DNA of 64,000 nucleotides from Hydrangea macrophylla (Eukaryota; Streptophyta; Magnoliopsida; Cornales; Hydrangeaceae). Below, piece after piece: positions 22,558-34,539 of the stretch. A program made the position numbers and the translations under genes. The stretch is from contig CM066992.1 of the NCBI GenBank assembly GCA_033977485.1, forward strand, positions 99,212,140 through 99,276,139, in the 5' to 3' direction. The notes under the pieces are model-generated. The model worked only from the letters and a program-made list of their open reading frames with translations, was not told the DNA's origin and did not search any database. Within the stretch, counting starts at the first letter, position 1. Each line of letters opens with the position of its first letter.

Positions 22558-23187
22558 ATGGACCCAGCTCATCCACTATATGTACCAGACGGATTTGGGG
22601 GACACTTTGTGACACCTGGGGCAGTGATCCCAGCCTTTCTTGACTTGTATCATGCGGCCGTTGAACAGTTGGCCACAGCGACCGTAGTATCTGATTTGTG
22701 GCACCAGGTTTATGTGGTAGGCTTAGTCGACCTGACTCGTATCCGCCTAGAGCTTCGTTACTTTGCAGAGGCTCAGCGCTTGGTTTTGGTTGAGGTTTTG
22801 AGCTGGTTGATTGATAGCGATGTTTTCTATCTTCCCCTCGAGATCCAGATTGTGCACGCCCATCTAGCTCAGTTAGAGATGCCCCCACCAGTAGTTCCCA
22901 TCACCGAGGACGATGCTGAGGCTGTTCACGTGGTCCCAGTAGGTGGAGAGGATGTGGAAGATGGCATAGGTCTAGGCGACTTAGCCGCTGACCTAGAGGC
23001 TAAGCTAGCACTTGAGCTAGTACTTGAGCTAGCCTTACCTGAGGAGATGGTAGTTGAGGCAGATGCCCCTGCGCCTGCTTCATCATCAACCTCTCACGGA
23101 TATGACGGGGTTGGTCCATTCTTGGTGCAGCGATTTCGCCCCGTCGATTCGCTAGATCTCTTGATAGCTGCTTATGGAGATGATTGA
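22558..23187 (+). CDS. Additional ORF upstream of gag in the gypsy element, 209 aa, unknown function
   Basis: An intact 209-codon frame lies between the primer site and gag, in a different frame from gag-pol. It starts MDPAHPLYVPDGFGGHF. The first 110 residues are mixed alpha-helical-looking with many Leu/Val/Trp and a DLYHAAVEQL stretch. Residues about 115-175 are strongly acidic and Glu/Leu/Ala-rich, with an imperfect KLALELVLELALPEE repeat. The tail is SVDSLDLLI-like. I see no zinc finger, protease motif, transmembrane segment or signal peptide. Tekay-type elements usually go straight from leader to gag, so this is unusual. The ATG follows a sequence resembling an intron acceptor (TTTTTATCAG), so splicing of the leader is possible. 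It has no stop, although gag-pol has three. It could be an element-specific accessory protein or captured host sequence. Confidence 0.6.
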   Translation: MDPAHPLYVPDGFGGHFVTPGAVIPAFLDLYHAAVEQLATATVVSDLWHQVYVVGLVDLTRIRLELRYFAEAQRLVLVEVLSWLIDSDVFYLPLEIQIVHAHLAQLEMPPPVVPITEDDAEAVHVVPVGGEDVEDGIGLGDLAADLEAKLALELVLELALPEEMVVEADAPAPASSSTSHGYDGVGPFLVQRFRPVDSLDLLIAAYGDD

Positions 23188-23449
23188 CTTTCTAGATATG
23201 GCCTTGTACATATTAACTACTTTTGACTATTCGCTCTATCTCTTTTTACAACTGTAATTACATGCATTAGAGTGTAGGGCAATGACCCATTTTTGTAACA
23301 TTAACTCTTGCATGCGTCCTAACCCATACAGGTAGGGTAGGCATTGATCTGACCATACATGCTTTTTGTATCAACTTGACAAGAAGTTATATATATAATA
23401 TACTCTTTTGGATATTGTCGTCATTTGAATTGCTTCATAGCACTGTTGC

Positions 23450-26400
23450 ATGCATGTTTCTCATTCTACTACCACTATCATGCATAGAATGGCTGGAGGA
23501 CTAAGGAGGAACAGGAATTTGATCGAGGGAGCACCTGAGGCTGCCGATCCCACGGGAATATTTGAAGCTTTCATCAGGCGTCTCGAAAGGGTTAGTAATC
23601 AGAATGAAAACCGACGAGACCGCCAAACTGGAGACAAATTGCTGGAGAGATTCCGTGCACTAAGGCCCGAGCAGTTTGCGGGTACCGCAGAACCATGGAA
23701 AGCCGAACAATGGTTAAGGCAAATGGACCGTATATTCGAGGCTGTCCAGTGCAATGAGATGGACAAGAGGAGGTTGGCTACGTTTCAATTGACCGATACT
23801 GCCGCAGATTGGTGGGATTCGGTTATAGCTACTATCGGGAATGGAGCTGCAATGGGGATGACGTGGACTGCGTTCAAGGGGAGATTTCTGGAAAAGTACT
23901 TCCCGGCTACGGAGAGGCATAGAAGAGAGAAGGAATTCATGGATCTGACGCAAGGAACCAAGTCGGTGCAAGAGTATACCACACAGTTCGAGAGACTGTC
24001 TCGGTTCGCTCCACACCTGGTTGATACTGAGGAGAAGAAGATCCGTAAGTACAATCAAGGGCTGACACCGCAAATTCGTCGATTAACTCTCGGCCACCTA
24101 GATAAATCGTTTGAAGGACTTGTTGGTTTGGCTACCGACCTGGAAGAGGTTGCTCGAGTAAACCGAAAGCAATTTGAATTTCGGCCGCCTCAAAGGGGTA
24201 ATTTTGGGAATAGACCACCAATGAATCGTACCCAAGGGCAGAAGAGGAATTTCGATGGGAGCAAGAAGACCCAGGCTATTACCTATCCGACTCAACCCCG
24301 GGTAGGAGAAGGGAGCAACGCTGGGAAATGTTTCAACTGTGGCAATCCTGGTCATTTGGCTCGAGATTGTAAGGCACCAAGGCGTGCTGCTCAGCAAGGG
24401 ATAGTCTGCTACAACTGTGGTGAACCAGGTCACATCAGCACGTTCTGCACTGCTCCTAAGCAAGTGACTTATGGTCAACAAGGTCAGACTCGCTTGAATG
24501 CTGTTATCCCTGATGCCGCTGGATACGATGGAACTGTGTACGAAGAAGGAGATTATGGAGAAGCTCAACCTGATCAGCAAGCAGTGGAAGGTACATTGAC
24601 TCTGTTTAACTCCCATGTTAAAGTGTTATTTGATACGGGTGCTGCTCTATCATTCATATCTGTTAATACAATTCGGAGATTGGGTATTTTGACTCATCGT
24701 TTAGAGAAAGCTTTGAAGGCTACATCACCATTAGGAGCTGCAGTCAGATTAGGACACGTGTGCAAGGATTGTCCTCTATGGATAGGAGACCGTGAAATCC
24801 CTGCAAGGTTGATCGTCCTATCGATGAAGGAGTTTGACATAATCCTAGGAATGGATTGGCTCTCTCAGAATCAAGTGAAGTTGGATTGTGCGAGGAAGAG
24901 AATTACATTCCCCGACAATGAGAATCAATCATTCGATTTTCAATGTAACCCTTCGGGAGATATGTTCCTCACAAGGTGTTTGGCTAACATCGAAGTCGTC
25001 AGTACAGAAGCAACAGCGTCGTCTATACCTGTAGTCAAGGACTTCGAACAAGTATTTCAAGATATTTCTGGTTTACCGCCCGAGAGAAGTATAGAGTTCT
25101 GTATTGAGCTTATATCGGGTACCGTACCAATTACCAAGGTTCCCTACAGAATGGCCCCCACCGAACTATTGGAATTGAAGGAACAAGTACAAGAGCTCGA
25201 GAACCTAGGTTTTGTACGTCCAAGTACATCGCCTTGGGGAGCACCGGTGTTATTCGTGAAGAAGAAGGACGGAATGCTATGGTTATGTATCGACTACAGA
25301 GAACTAAACCGAGTGACTATCAAGAACAAGTATCCCTTACCTCGGATTGACGATTTGTTTGATCAACTACAAGGAGCTACGACATTTTTCAAGATAGACC
25401 TAAGGTCGGGATATCATCAGTTTAGGGTACGGAAGGAAGATATACCTAAGACTGCGTTCAGAACCTGATATGGTCATTATGAATTTCTAGTGATGCCATT
25501 TGGACTGACGAATGCCCCGGCGGTGTTTATGGATCTGATGAACAGAGTGTTCAAACCTTATTTGGATCAGTTTATCATCATCTTTATAGATGATATTTTG
25601 ATCTACTCTAAGTCAGCAGAAGAACACGAGCAACATCTACGGATTGCGATGCAAACGCTTAAGGACCACCACTTGTATGCCAAGTTCAGTAAGTGTGAGT
25701 TCTGGTTACAAAAAGTGAAATTTTTGGGACACAAGGTGTCATCTCAAGGAATTTCTGTGGATTCATCCAAGACCGATGCTGTGTCAAACTGGGTTAGGCC
25801 GAGCAACCCCATAGAAGTTCGGAGTTTTCTTGGACTCGCCAGCTATTACCGGAGATTCGTTGAGGGATTTTCTAAGATAGCAGCACCTTTAACTGGGTTG
25901 ACGAAGAAGAATTTGAAGTTCGAGTGGATAGAGAAGCATGAGCGAGCCTTTCTAGAGTTGAAAGAGAGACTCACTACCGCACCAGTACTGGCTATACCCA
26001 AGCCTGATGAGAAGTTCACTATCTTTAGTGATGCGTCATATCAAAGGTTAGGGTGTGTACTTATGCAAGATGGTAGAGTTATCGCTTACGGATCCAGACA
26101 GCTGAAGCCGAATGAGTTGAACTATCCTATTCATGATCTAGAGTTGGCAGCAGTAGTATTCACACTTAAGATTTGGAGACATTATCTCTACGGTGAGAAG
26201 TTTGATTTATTCTCCGACCACAAGAGCCTAAAATATTTGTTCACACAGAAAGAGTTGAACATGAGGCAGCGCAGATGGATGGAGCTGATCAAAGATTACG
26301 ACTTCACGTTAGAATACCACCCCGGTAAAGCTAATGTGGTCGCTGATGCTTTGAGTCGACAGACTCGTGAGACGATCGCCTCCGTAATGGTTAGAGAATG

Positions 26401-27925
26401 GCGAGCATTGGAGACCTTGGCGGAGTTCGATGTACAGAGTGCTGAAGAAGGAGAAGAACAATTGTTCGGATGTCTTATCCTACAGCCTGTTCTCATTGAC
26501 CGCATTATTGGAGCTCTGGAAGAAGATGAGAAGTTTCAAACATGGTTTGTGAAGATGACAGAGAAAGACCCGACAGAATGGAAAGTGGGAATTGATGGAG
26601 GATATCGGTGCAGAAATAGATTATGTGTGCCAGATTGTGGTGAGCTAAGGAGGGATATTCTGGAAGAAGCACATAAGTCAAGATATACAGTTCACCCGGG
26701 AGGAACCAAGATGTACAAGGATTTGAAGAGAAATTTCTGGTGGGAAGGCATGAAGAAGGACGTGGCCAAGTTTGTATCCAAGTGTTTGACGTGTCAGCAA
26801 GTCAAAGCTGAACATCAGAGACCGGCAGGATTGTTGCAACCACTACCTATTCTTGGTTAGAAGTGGGAGCACATCACGATGGATTTTGTAGTAGGATTGC
26901 CTCGATCGCAGCAGAATCATGACGCTATTTGGGTAATTGTGGATCGATTGACGAAGTCTGCTCATTTCATTGCTTATAGTATGACATACCCGGTAGAGAA
27001 GATGAGTCGGATGTACATACAATAAGTGGTGCGGCTTCACGGTGCACCTGTGTCGATTGTGTCAGATCGTGACGCACGTTTTACTTCTGGATTTTGGGAA
27101 AGTCTGCAAGAAGCTATGGGAACCTCGCTCAAGATGAGTACGGCTTTTCACCCTCAGACAGACGGACAAACTGAGCGTGTTAATCAGATCATGGAGGATA
27201 TGCTCAGGGCTTGTGTGATCGATTTTGAGGAATCTTGGGAGACACACTTGCCGTTGGTTGAATTTGCCTATAACAACAGTTATCACACGAGTATCGGGAT
27301 GGCTCCGTTCGAAGCATTGTACGGACGACCATGTCGTTCTCCTTTGTGTTGGGCAGAGGTTGGTGACACGGAGTTGTTGGGACCAGATTTGGTTAGAGAA
27401 ACCAACGAGAAGATTTCTTTGGTCAAGGAAAGAATGAGGACCGCTCAGAGCCGGTATAAGAGTTATGCTGATCGACGCCGAAAAATTTTGGAATTCAGTG
27501 TTGGAGATCACGTACTTCTTAAGGTTTCCCCGACCCGAGGAGTGGTCCGTTTTGGCCTCAAGAGAGGGAAGTTAGCTTCACGTTTCATCGGACCGTTCGA
27601 GGTTTTGGAACGTGTCGGGAAAGTAGCATATCGACTGGCGCTACCACCGAAGATGTCTGGGGTTCACAATGTATTTCATGTGAGTATGCTAAGGAAGTAC
27701 ATACGAGACCCCTTGCACGTGGTTAGTTATGACGATATTGAGACGAGTCATAACATTTCTTACAAGGAGAGACCTGTGAAGATTCTGGATCAGAGTATCA
27801 AGAAGCTGAGGAATAAGGATATCCCGTTGGTGAAGGTTCAGTGGAATCACCATGACGAGAATGAAGCCTCGTGGGAAGTTGAAGCTGATATGAGGAAGAA
27901 GTACCTGGAGTTGTTTCAGGACTAG
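23450..27925 (+). pseudogene. Gypsy gag-pol polyprotein with three in-frame stops
   Basis: One frame from 23450 (more likely start at 23489, [11 protein letters not shown]) to the stop at 27923-27925. Order: retrotransposon gag domain; two CCHC knuckles at residues about 294 and 320 ([28 protein letters not shown]); aspartic protease DTGA at about residue 395; reverse transcriptase ([19 protein letters not shown] near 25585); RNase H ([10 protein letters not shown] to DALSRQ, 26020-26350); integrase zinc domain (CLTCQQVK near 26790); integrase core with its acidic residues ([25 protein letters not shown]); a GPFEVLERVG C-terminal domain; and a chromodomain-like end (27760-27925). Stops: TGA at 25466-25468 in RT, TAG at 26858-26860 between the integrase domains, TAA at 27023-27025 in the core. 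There is no frameshift. Each stop is one substitution from the residue expected by comparison with relatives, so the copy died recently by point mutation. Confidence 0.96.
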
Positions 27926-27957
27926 TTAGTCTTGATTTCGGGGACGAAATCGTGTTT

Positions 27958-27970
27958 AAGGGAGGAAGGA
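27958..27970 (+). other. Gypsy polypurine tract
   Basis: AAGGGAGGAAGGA directly before the 3' LTR; primer for plus-strand DNA synthesis. Confidence 0.9.
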
Positions 27971-30872
27971 TGTAACAACCTGCATTTCCATTTATTTTTA
28001 AATTACATTTTCATAATTAATTTGTAATAGCATTGTCATATTTAAATTTGTATTGTTTGCTTTCTTTTTGTTTCAATTCCCCTATATTAAAAACTGGTTG
28101 CTTGTTTTAATTCCTATTAAAATTCTTTTGGGGTCAAACTGCAATTTTATAAATTTAAGAAATACCAGTGTTGAATTTCAAATCTATATTTCCAAAACGG
28201 TGAAAATAAATTCTTTTGACTCAATCAGTATTTTTATGAAACCAGAAAATCACTTCCTACGTTAAAATGAATTTTCTGTATTTTTGTGGTGAACACCGCA
28301 CCCCGAAAATACCAGTTTACGTTTAAAACTGTCCACGCCGCATTTACTTCTACAGATTTTGACGTAAAGTGGAAGTGACCATACATTACTTTCCAATTAT
28401 GGCAAACTAATCATTTGTTAAAGCTTTGTTTGGAAATGCTTATAGTTCATGTACTAACTTTATGCCACAAGTTGGAATTCCCAAACACATACGACTTGCC
28501 CCCTACTAGTCTAGGCTTGACCCTTCTAATCTGGAGAAGCTAATACGTATGTATGTGAGTGTATCATCTTATATGTGTTGTGTAACACTTGTAGTGTATA
28601 GTAATCTCAGAACTTGGAGCCCAAGTTCATCTCATTTAGATTCTATATATGCACTACTCTTGCACACAATCTGCATTCTTCCTTAGTTTTACAACTGAGA
28701 AGCATAGAGAGAGTTTGAGAGCACATTCATAGAATTTTTTTTAGAGAAAGAGATTATGCAGAGAGTTCAATTTCAGAGAGTTTAGAGAGAAAGTTCAGAA
28801 AGTGAACTTACAATTTTAGGAAGAAAAGAGCTCAACCTCCATAGCTTGTGCAATTGAAGCTTGAATTTCTTATTTGCTTATTCTCTCTCAACAATCTGTC
28901 TTCAATCTTTGTTCAGTGAGTATTTCTAACTCACTACAAATGTCTCACATGCTTATATTGCTAATTGTATTGATAAAGCTATAGTTCACCATTGTTAATT
29001 TTTAGATTTTAAGTTTGAAGCTCAAGAACATGGATTTTGCAAACTTAATCTAGATGAGTTTTCAGAGATGATTTAGGACAATTATGGTCCCTAAAAGCTA
29101 CTGTCAAGACTTTGGAAGCTAATTTATCCATATGGAAAAGTATATAAGAAAATTTGTTTTGATAACTTTTAATCTCTCATAAAATTCTAGAGTTGTAGAT
29201 TGAATCATGTCAAATTGATAATGGATTCTTAATCCTTGATGAAAAACCAAGAGATCCATATGTAATATGACATGTATACTTGAGTTTTCGAAAATGGGTC
29301 AAAAAGACCCCTTAAGACTGAAACAGAGCAGTCATGGGGAAGAAGACGAAGACACTGCTGAAACTCGCGCGCGCGATCGAGCGAGCGAGGGTCGCGCGAG
29401 CGGACCGCGCGCGCGAGCTTCGTGTTTTCCGGCAAGAAGAAAAGTTTTTTTTTTTTAAATAATACGGAAAATGGGCATATCGCGCTAGAGGACCGCGCGA
29501 GCGACCCCTCGCGCGAGCGGCCCGCACGCGCGATTTCCAGTAGATTCTGGTTTTGCTTGTTTTGTGTTAAGGGACTGTTTGATTCAACTTTTAGGGACTG
29601 TTAAGGCCCTGTTTGGGAAAATTATTAAATCAAAATCTTAATTGGTTGTTTGAATGATTTGGACTTTGAATGGTGACTTGTCAATCCCCGTACGCATGTT
29701 GTATTTATATTTCAGTGAATTGTCGCATGTTTTACAGTTTCATGACATACATGTGGAGTCAGTTGTACATGCATGGTGAGTGTGAATGTTGGTCAGTATG
29801 GAAAAGAGTAATGGTCTGTGTGGTACAGTGAGTGCGGTTGAGATTGTGATGTGGACACTCCCTGGTAAGTGAGTACCAAAGTGTGTTGTGATTGAGATTG
29901 CGGCGAGGGTGTCTTTGAAATGCGACGGTGGCAAAAGTGGACACTCCCTGACGACCATGGTAGCGTCAAAGTGTGTGAAGCCGAACTTGGACATTCCCTG
30001 GCACCCATGGAAGTGCTAAAGTGTGGCCTACGGACACTCCCTGATACCCGAGTCTGGATACTGCGTGAGGGTTCCTCCGGTATTTGCATGGAGGATTAGG
30101 TAGTCAAAGTGTGAGGCAATGGACACTCCCTGGTACCCCGGACCAAAGTGTGAGGCAAACTGGACATTCCCTCGCACCCCTATGCTAAAGTGTGGCTATC
30201 TTAGCGTTTCAAAGATATCGGTGTGTGATGTTGGGTTGTTGGGTTTTGTCGAGAGAAAAGAGTCGGTCAGATGAGATGGTGCATCGTCCTCATACACGTT
30301 CACATGTATGTGAATTTATCTTTTAAATAATATTGTGGCTGTTTTCTAAAACGAACTCTTTATCTTAAATATAAACTTGTGGATTTAAATGGGAATTGGA
30401 AAATGGTAAATGAGTATGTTTACATTCGAAGTTATGTTTTTAATACTCACCAGCTTCTTGAAGCTGACGACGTTGATGCGTCCTGGACATTCGTATCCAG
30501 GCTTTTCAGGTTATAACCAGGAGGAATATTATGACTATGCTAATTGAGAACGGCTGCTTTTGGACGAGAAACTGTTATCATCATTGCATATTCAAGTTAT
30601 ATGTTTTAAGTTTTAAACTGTTTGTTTATAAGGATGATTGTAATAGACATTAAGTTATTATTTTGTTTCAAGGCGATCTGTGCCTTTAGACGACCCAGTA
30701 CTGTAATATTTATTAAGTTAGAAAAATTTTATAAGCCTTGATTGCTCTGCTCTGATTATTATGTTTGTTGTTCGACGTTTGGGACGGAATCGATCCTTCA
30801 AACTGTCGCGACCTACGGGTCCATAAAGGAAATTAAACGCTTTCCTTATTTATGCTACGTCGGGGCGTGACA
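27971..30872 (+). repeat. Gypsy 3' LTR
   Basis: 2902 bp, about 98 percent identical to the 5' LTR by eye, including the CpG-rich stretch (about 29355-29535) and the GGACAYTCCCTG array (about 29851-30198). Most differences are transitions, many at CpG or TpG, as expected for methylated plant DNA. Confidence 0.96.
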
Positions 30873-31063
30873 GAAGCAGCCACATACTTAGCTTCCATGG
30901 TGGAATCAGCAATAGATGACTGCTTGATACTCCTCCAACTAATGACTCCACCTCCTAGGGTAAATACATATCCTGAGGTAGACTTTCTGGAATCCTTATC
31001 TGACATGAAATCAGAATCTCTGTACCCAATGGGTACAAGACTGTCTTCTTGGTAAACAAACAT
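30873..31063 (-). pseudogene. Copia RNase H, N-terminal half
   Basis: Minus-strand frame with YRDSDFMSDKDSRKSTSGYV, SWRSIKQSSIADSTMEAKY and VAAS, interrupted at the gypsy target site. The continuation is at 19115-19459. Confidence 0.93.
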
Positions 31064-32650
31064 ATAGTCTCGAGTCCTTTTCAGGTACTTAAGAATAATT
31101 TTTCACCGCAGTCCAATGTTCTTGCCCTGGATTAGACTAATATCTAATAACCATGCCAACAGCAAAGCAGATGTCAGGTCTGGTACATAGCATAACATAC
31201 ATTAGGCTTCTTACTGCCGAGGCATAAAGAACTGCCTTCATCTTCTCTATCTCATTAGGTGTCTTAGGACACTAATCCTTAGATAGAGTACTTCCATGTC
31301 TGAAGGGAAGGAATCCCTTCTTGGAATCTAGCATGATAAACCTAGCAAGAATATTATCGATATAAGTGTTTTGTGACAACCCCAACATCCTATTCTTGCG
31401 ATCTCGCATAAACTTGATCATTAGGATGTGACCGGCTCCTCCCAAGTCCTGCATATCGAATTTACTGGACAACCATACCCTTATAGAAGATAATACCCCC
31501 ACATCATTTCCGATTAGCAAGATGTCATCCATATATAGTACTAAGAGACACTACCACGCTTCCATCATGTTTCTTGTACACACAGGATTCATCCACACAT
31601 TAATAAAACCCAAAGACTTGATTGCTTGATCAAGCGAATATTCCAAGACCTAGATGCTTGCTTAAGTCCATAAATTGACTTCTTAAGCTTGCACAACATG
31701 TGTTCTTGGCCCTTCACGATGAACTCGTCTGGTTGCACCATATGGATGCACTCGTCAAGATTCCCATTAAGAAATGTTGTCTTGACATCCATGTGCCAAA
31801 TTTCATAATCGAAATGTGCAATAATGGATAAAAGAATTCGGATAGACTTTAGCATGGCCACCGGCGAAAAAGTTTCCTCATAATCGATTCCTTCTTTTTG
31901 AGTGAACCCTTTCGCAACAAGCCTTGCTTTAAAGGTTTCCACCTTATCGTCTGCTCCTCTCTTCTTCTTATAGATCCACTTGCATCCAATGGGTTTTATT
32001 TCATTGGGTGGTTCTACAAGATCCCAGACTTGATTGGAGTACATAGACTCCATTTCAGAATTCATAGCCTTTTGCCAAAGATCTGCATCTTTATCTTGGA
32101 GTTCTTCATTGTAGTTACAGGGATCGGTACCATGTTCATCAGGGACCCGGTCATAAGACTCTCCCAAGAATATATAGCGGTCAGGTTGAATAATAACCCT
32201 CCTACTATAACGGGGCACAACCCATGTTTGTGTATCACTGATATTTCGTTGTGAAGATTCTAAACCGAATACACCATTATCTGCACGGTGTACTGGTTCA
32301 GGAACATGCGTGTTAATGGTTGGTTCGGGATCTACACGAGTTTCGGTAATCCTCCCAGTACGACGTGGTAATGGAATATCGATAACTCTTTCTTATGGTG
32401 TTTCTTCTCGTACCGATGGTATCGAAGAAGTATGTATCGATGTCTCTCCTCTCATTTTCTCTAGAACAATACGGCTTCTGGGCTTGTGGTCCATAACATA
32501 GTCCTCTTCTAAGAATGTAGCATTGGTGCTAACAATAACCTTCTGATCCTTAGGCCTATAAAACAGACCACCTTTAGTTCTTCTTGGATACCCAACAAAG
32601 AAACATACTTCTGTTCTCGATTCCAACTTTTCTGCGTTCTCTTTCAGCAT
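31064..32650 (-). pseudogene. Copia reverse transcriptase region, frameshifted
   Basis: Minus-strand pieces in several frames. 32650-32393 is the linker after integrase (VCFFVGYPRRTKGGLF). 32218-31589 is the RT fingers/palm (GCKWIYKKKRGADD, KARLVAKGFTQKEGIDYEET, MDVKTTFLNGNLDE, LKKSIYGLKQASRSWN). 31532-31272 carries the catalytic MDDILLIGND and the thumb (LSSKFDMQDLGGAGHIL). The frame changes show at least two small indels and the polyprotein cannot be translated. All conserved copia RT blocks are present in the right order. Confidence 0.92.
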
Positions 32651-32784
32651 ATGTGCTGGACTACCCAGATCCGAACATGCCGTAGACTAGGCTTTCACCC
32701 AGTCCACATTTCTGCGGGAGTAGTAGGTACAGACTTAGATGGTACCAAGTTTAGAATGTATGCAGCTGTCTCTAATGCGTGTCC

Positions 32785-33681
32785 CTAAAAGGAAATTGGT
32801 AAATTCGAATAACTCATCATAGATCTTACCATGTCCATGAGAGTCCTGTTCCTTCTTTCTGCTACACCGTTCTGCTGAGGCATATGGGATGCAGACAATT
32901 GGGATGTAATCCCTTGCTCCAATAAGTATTCCCTAAACTCTCCCATGAGATACTTTCCACCACGATCAGATCGTAGTATTTTGATACATTTACCTAAACG
33001 CTTCTCCGTTTTAGCCTTAAAGTCTTTGAATTTCTCAAAGCATTCAGACTTACGCCGCATCAAATAAATGTACCCATACCTTGAGTAATCATCGATGAAA
33101 GTGACAATGTACTCAAATCCCCCTCTTGCTTGGACAGTCATCGAACCACACAAATCAGAGAGAACCAGTTCCAACGGCTCTTTTACTCTATAGCCCTTGG
33201 TCGAGAACGACCTCTTGGTCATTTTACCTTCCAAACAGGATTCACAGACTGGAAGTGCCTCCACTTCCAATAAACCTAATGGACAATTTTGAACCAGTCT
33301 TTGAATCCTTTTCAAATTAATATGACCAAAGCGTAAGTGCCAAAGATGTGTTTGGTTCATCCTCGAAGGTTCTTTTCTCTTAAATGGCAAACTATTTGTG
33401 TTATTCAATTCATTAAGTTGCAGTATTGGAGAGACATGATTTATAATATAATGATCATCCATCAATTGACCAGAATAAATAAAACATTTATTTTTTTTGA
33501 TAACTACTATTTTATTAAAATGAACTGAATATCCTTCTTTTACTAAACTAGAAACTGAAACTAAATTCTTTCTAATAGAAGGTACAAAAAGGCAATTTCT
33601 TAATATTAAAATACTATCTCTACCAAAACTAAGATGTAGATCTCCTACTGCAACTGCTGGTACTCTCGTAGCATTTCCCAT
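32785..33681 (-). pseudogene. Copia GAG-pre-integrase and integrase
   Basis: About 298 residues: protease/linker remnant (FVPSIRKNLVSVSSLVKEGY), the pre-integrase zinc domain (HLWHLRFGHINLKRI, CESCLEGKM) and the integrase core with acidic residues in DLCGSM, FIDDYSRYGY, SDRGGKY and QQNGVAERRNR. A stop follows SNLPISF where the protein normally continues. The protease active-site motif is not found between 33681 and 33743, so that part is damaged. Confidence 0.93.
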
Positions 33682-33742
33682 ATATAGATAAATCTCTTCA
33701 TCACTGAGCTACCTGGTTCCCTTGAACCCCTTGATTGTTCTG

Positions 33743-34539
33743 TCAGGCGAGATAAACCGGACATTGCTTCTTCCAGTGTCCTGGCTGCTTGCAAACAAAA
33801 TATTTGCCTTTAGGCTTTCCCGATTGTCCTCTTGGCCTTTGGATTGGCAGAGGACCCACGACCTTCTTTTGAGCTTTTTTCATTTTCTTCTTGCCTTTCG
33901 GCTTTGAAGCAGAACCTTTCTCAAACACAAGAGCACTCCCTGACTTTTTGTTGAGACCCTCAGCTGCCTGGAGTTCTTTAAGTAGCTTCGCCAAAGTATA
34001 TTTAAATTTATTCATGTTGTAATTGATGCGGAATTGCTTAAAAGACTCTGGCAGTGACTGGAGTATGATATCGACCTTGGTTTCCCTGTCGATTTCAGTT
34101 CCAAGGATCTCTAGTTCATTAAGAATAGATATCATCTTAAGAACATGATCCCTTACATGCGTCCCTTCATCGTTATGTTCATCAAGTCTTTCATGGCAAC
34201 CTGCCTAGCAACACGACTTTGATCCCCGAACATCTCTCGGAGGCTCTCCATCATGTCATAGGCACTAGCCATTGACTGATGCTGATGTTGCAGACCATTC
34301 GACATGGATGCCAAAATGTAACACCGCGCCATCTCATTAGCCTTGACCCATTTCTTGTGAGCCTGGGTTTCCTCAGCGGTTGCCCCTTCACCAGGTTGCT
34401 CAGGACATTCTTGAGTAAGCACAAACTTGTACTCTTCAACAGTTAACACAATATCCAAATTCCTTTTCCAGTCTATATAGTTTGGTCCAGTAAGTTTGTT
34501 TTCTTTAAGTATAACAGCGAGTGGATTGAAAGAACTCAT
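33743..34539 (-). pseudogene. Copia gag, one frameshift
   Basis: Starts MSSFNPLAVILKENKLTGPN at 34539, with the gag helices (DWKRNLDIVLTVEEYKFVL, MARCYILASMSNGLQHQ). It shifts frame near 34140-34153 and continues with VDIILQSLPESFKQF and a single zinc knuckle, CKQPGHWKKQC, before stopping at 33743. In copia elements gag and pol are normally one frame, so the stop is part of the decay. Confidence 0.92.

Larger units (their letters stand above)
19460..30872 (+). mobile_element. Ty3/gypsy LTR retrotransposon, Tekay-like chromovirus, 11.4 kb
   Basis: LTRs at 19460-22363 and 27971-30872 start TGTAACAACC and end GGGGCGTGACA. TSD GAAGC lies at 19455-19459 and 30873-30877. Primer site TGGTATCAGAGCC at 22372-22384 (initiator tRNA-Met) and polypurine tract AAGGGAGGAAGGA at 27958-27970. 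Internally there is an extra frame (22558-23187), then gag-protease-RT-RNase H-integrase in one frame with three stops, and a chromodomain-like tail. I count about 48 differences between the 2.9-kb LTRs by eye (about 1.7 percent), so it is young. It sits inside the older copia element. Confidence 0.97.

Noticed and set aside
23714..24616. Antisense frames across gag-pol (also 27062-27511)
   Set aside because: Shadows of the strongly coding plus strand; no independent features.
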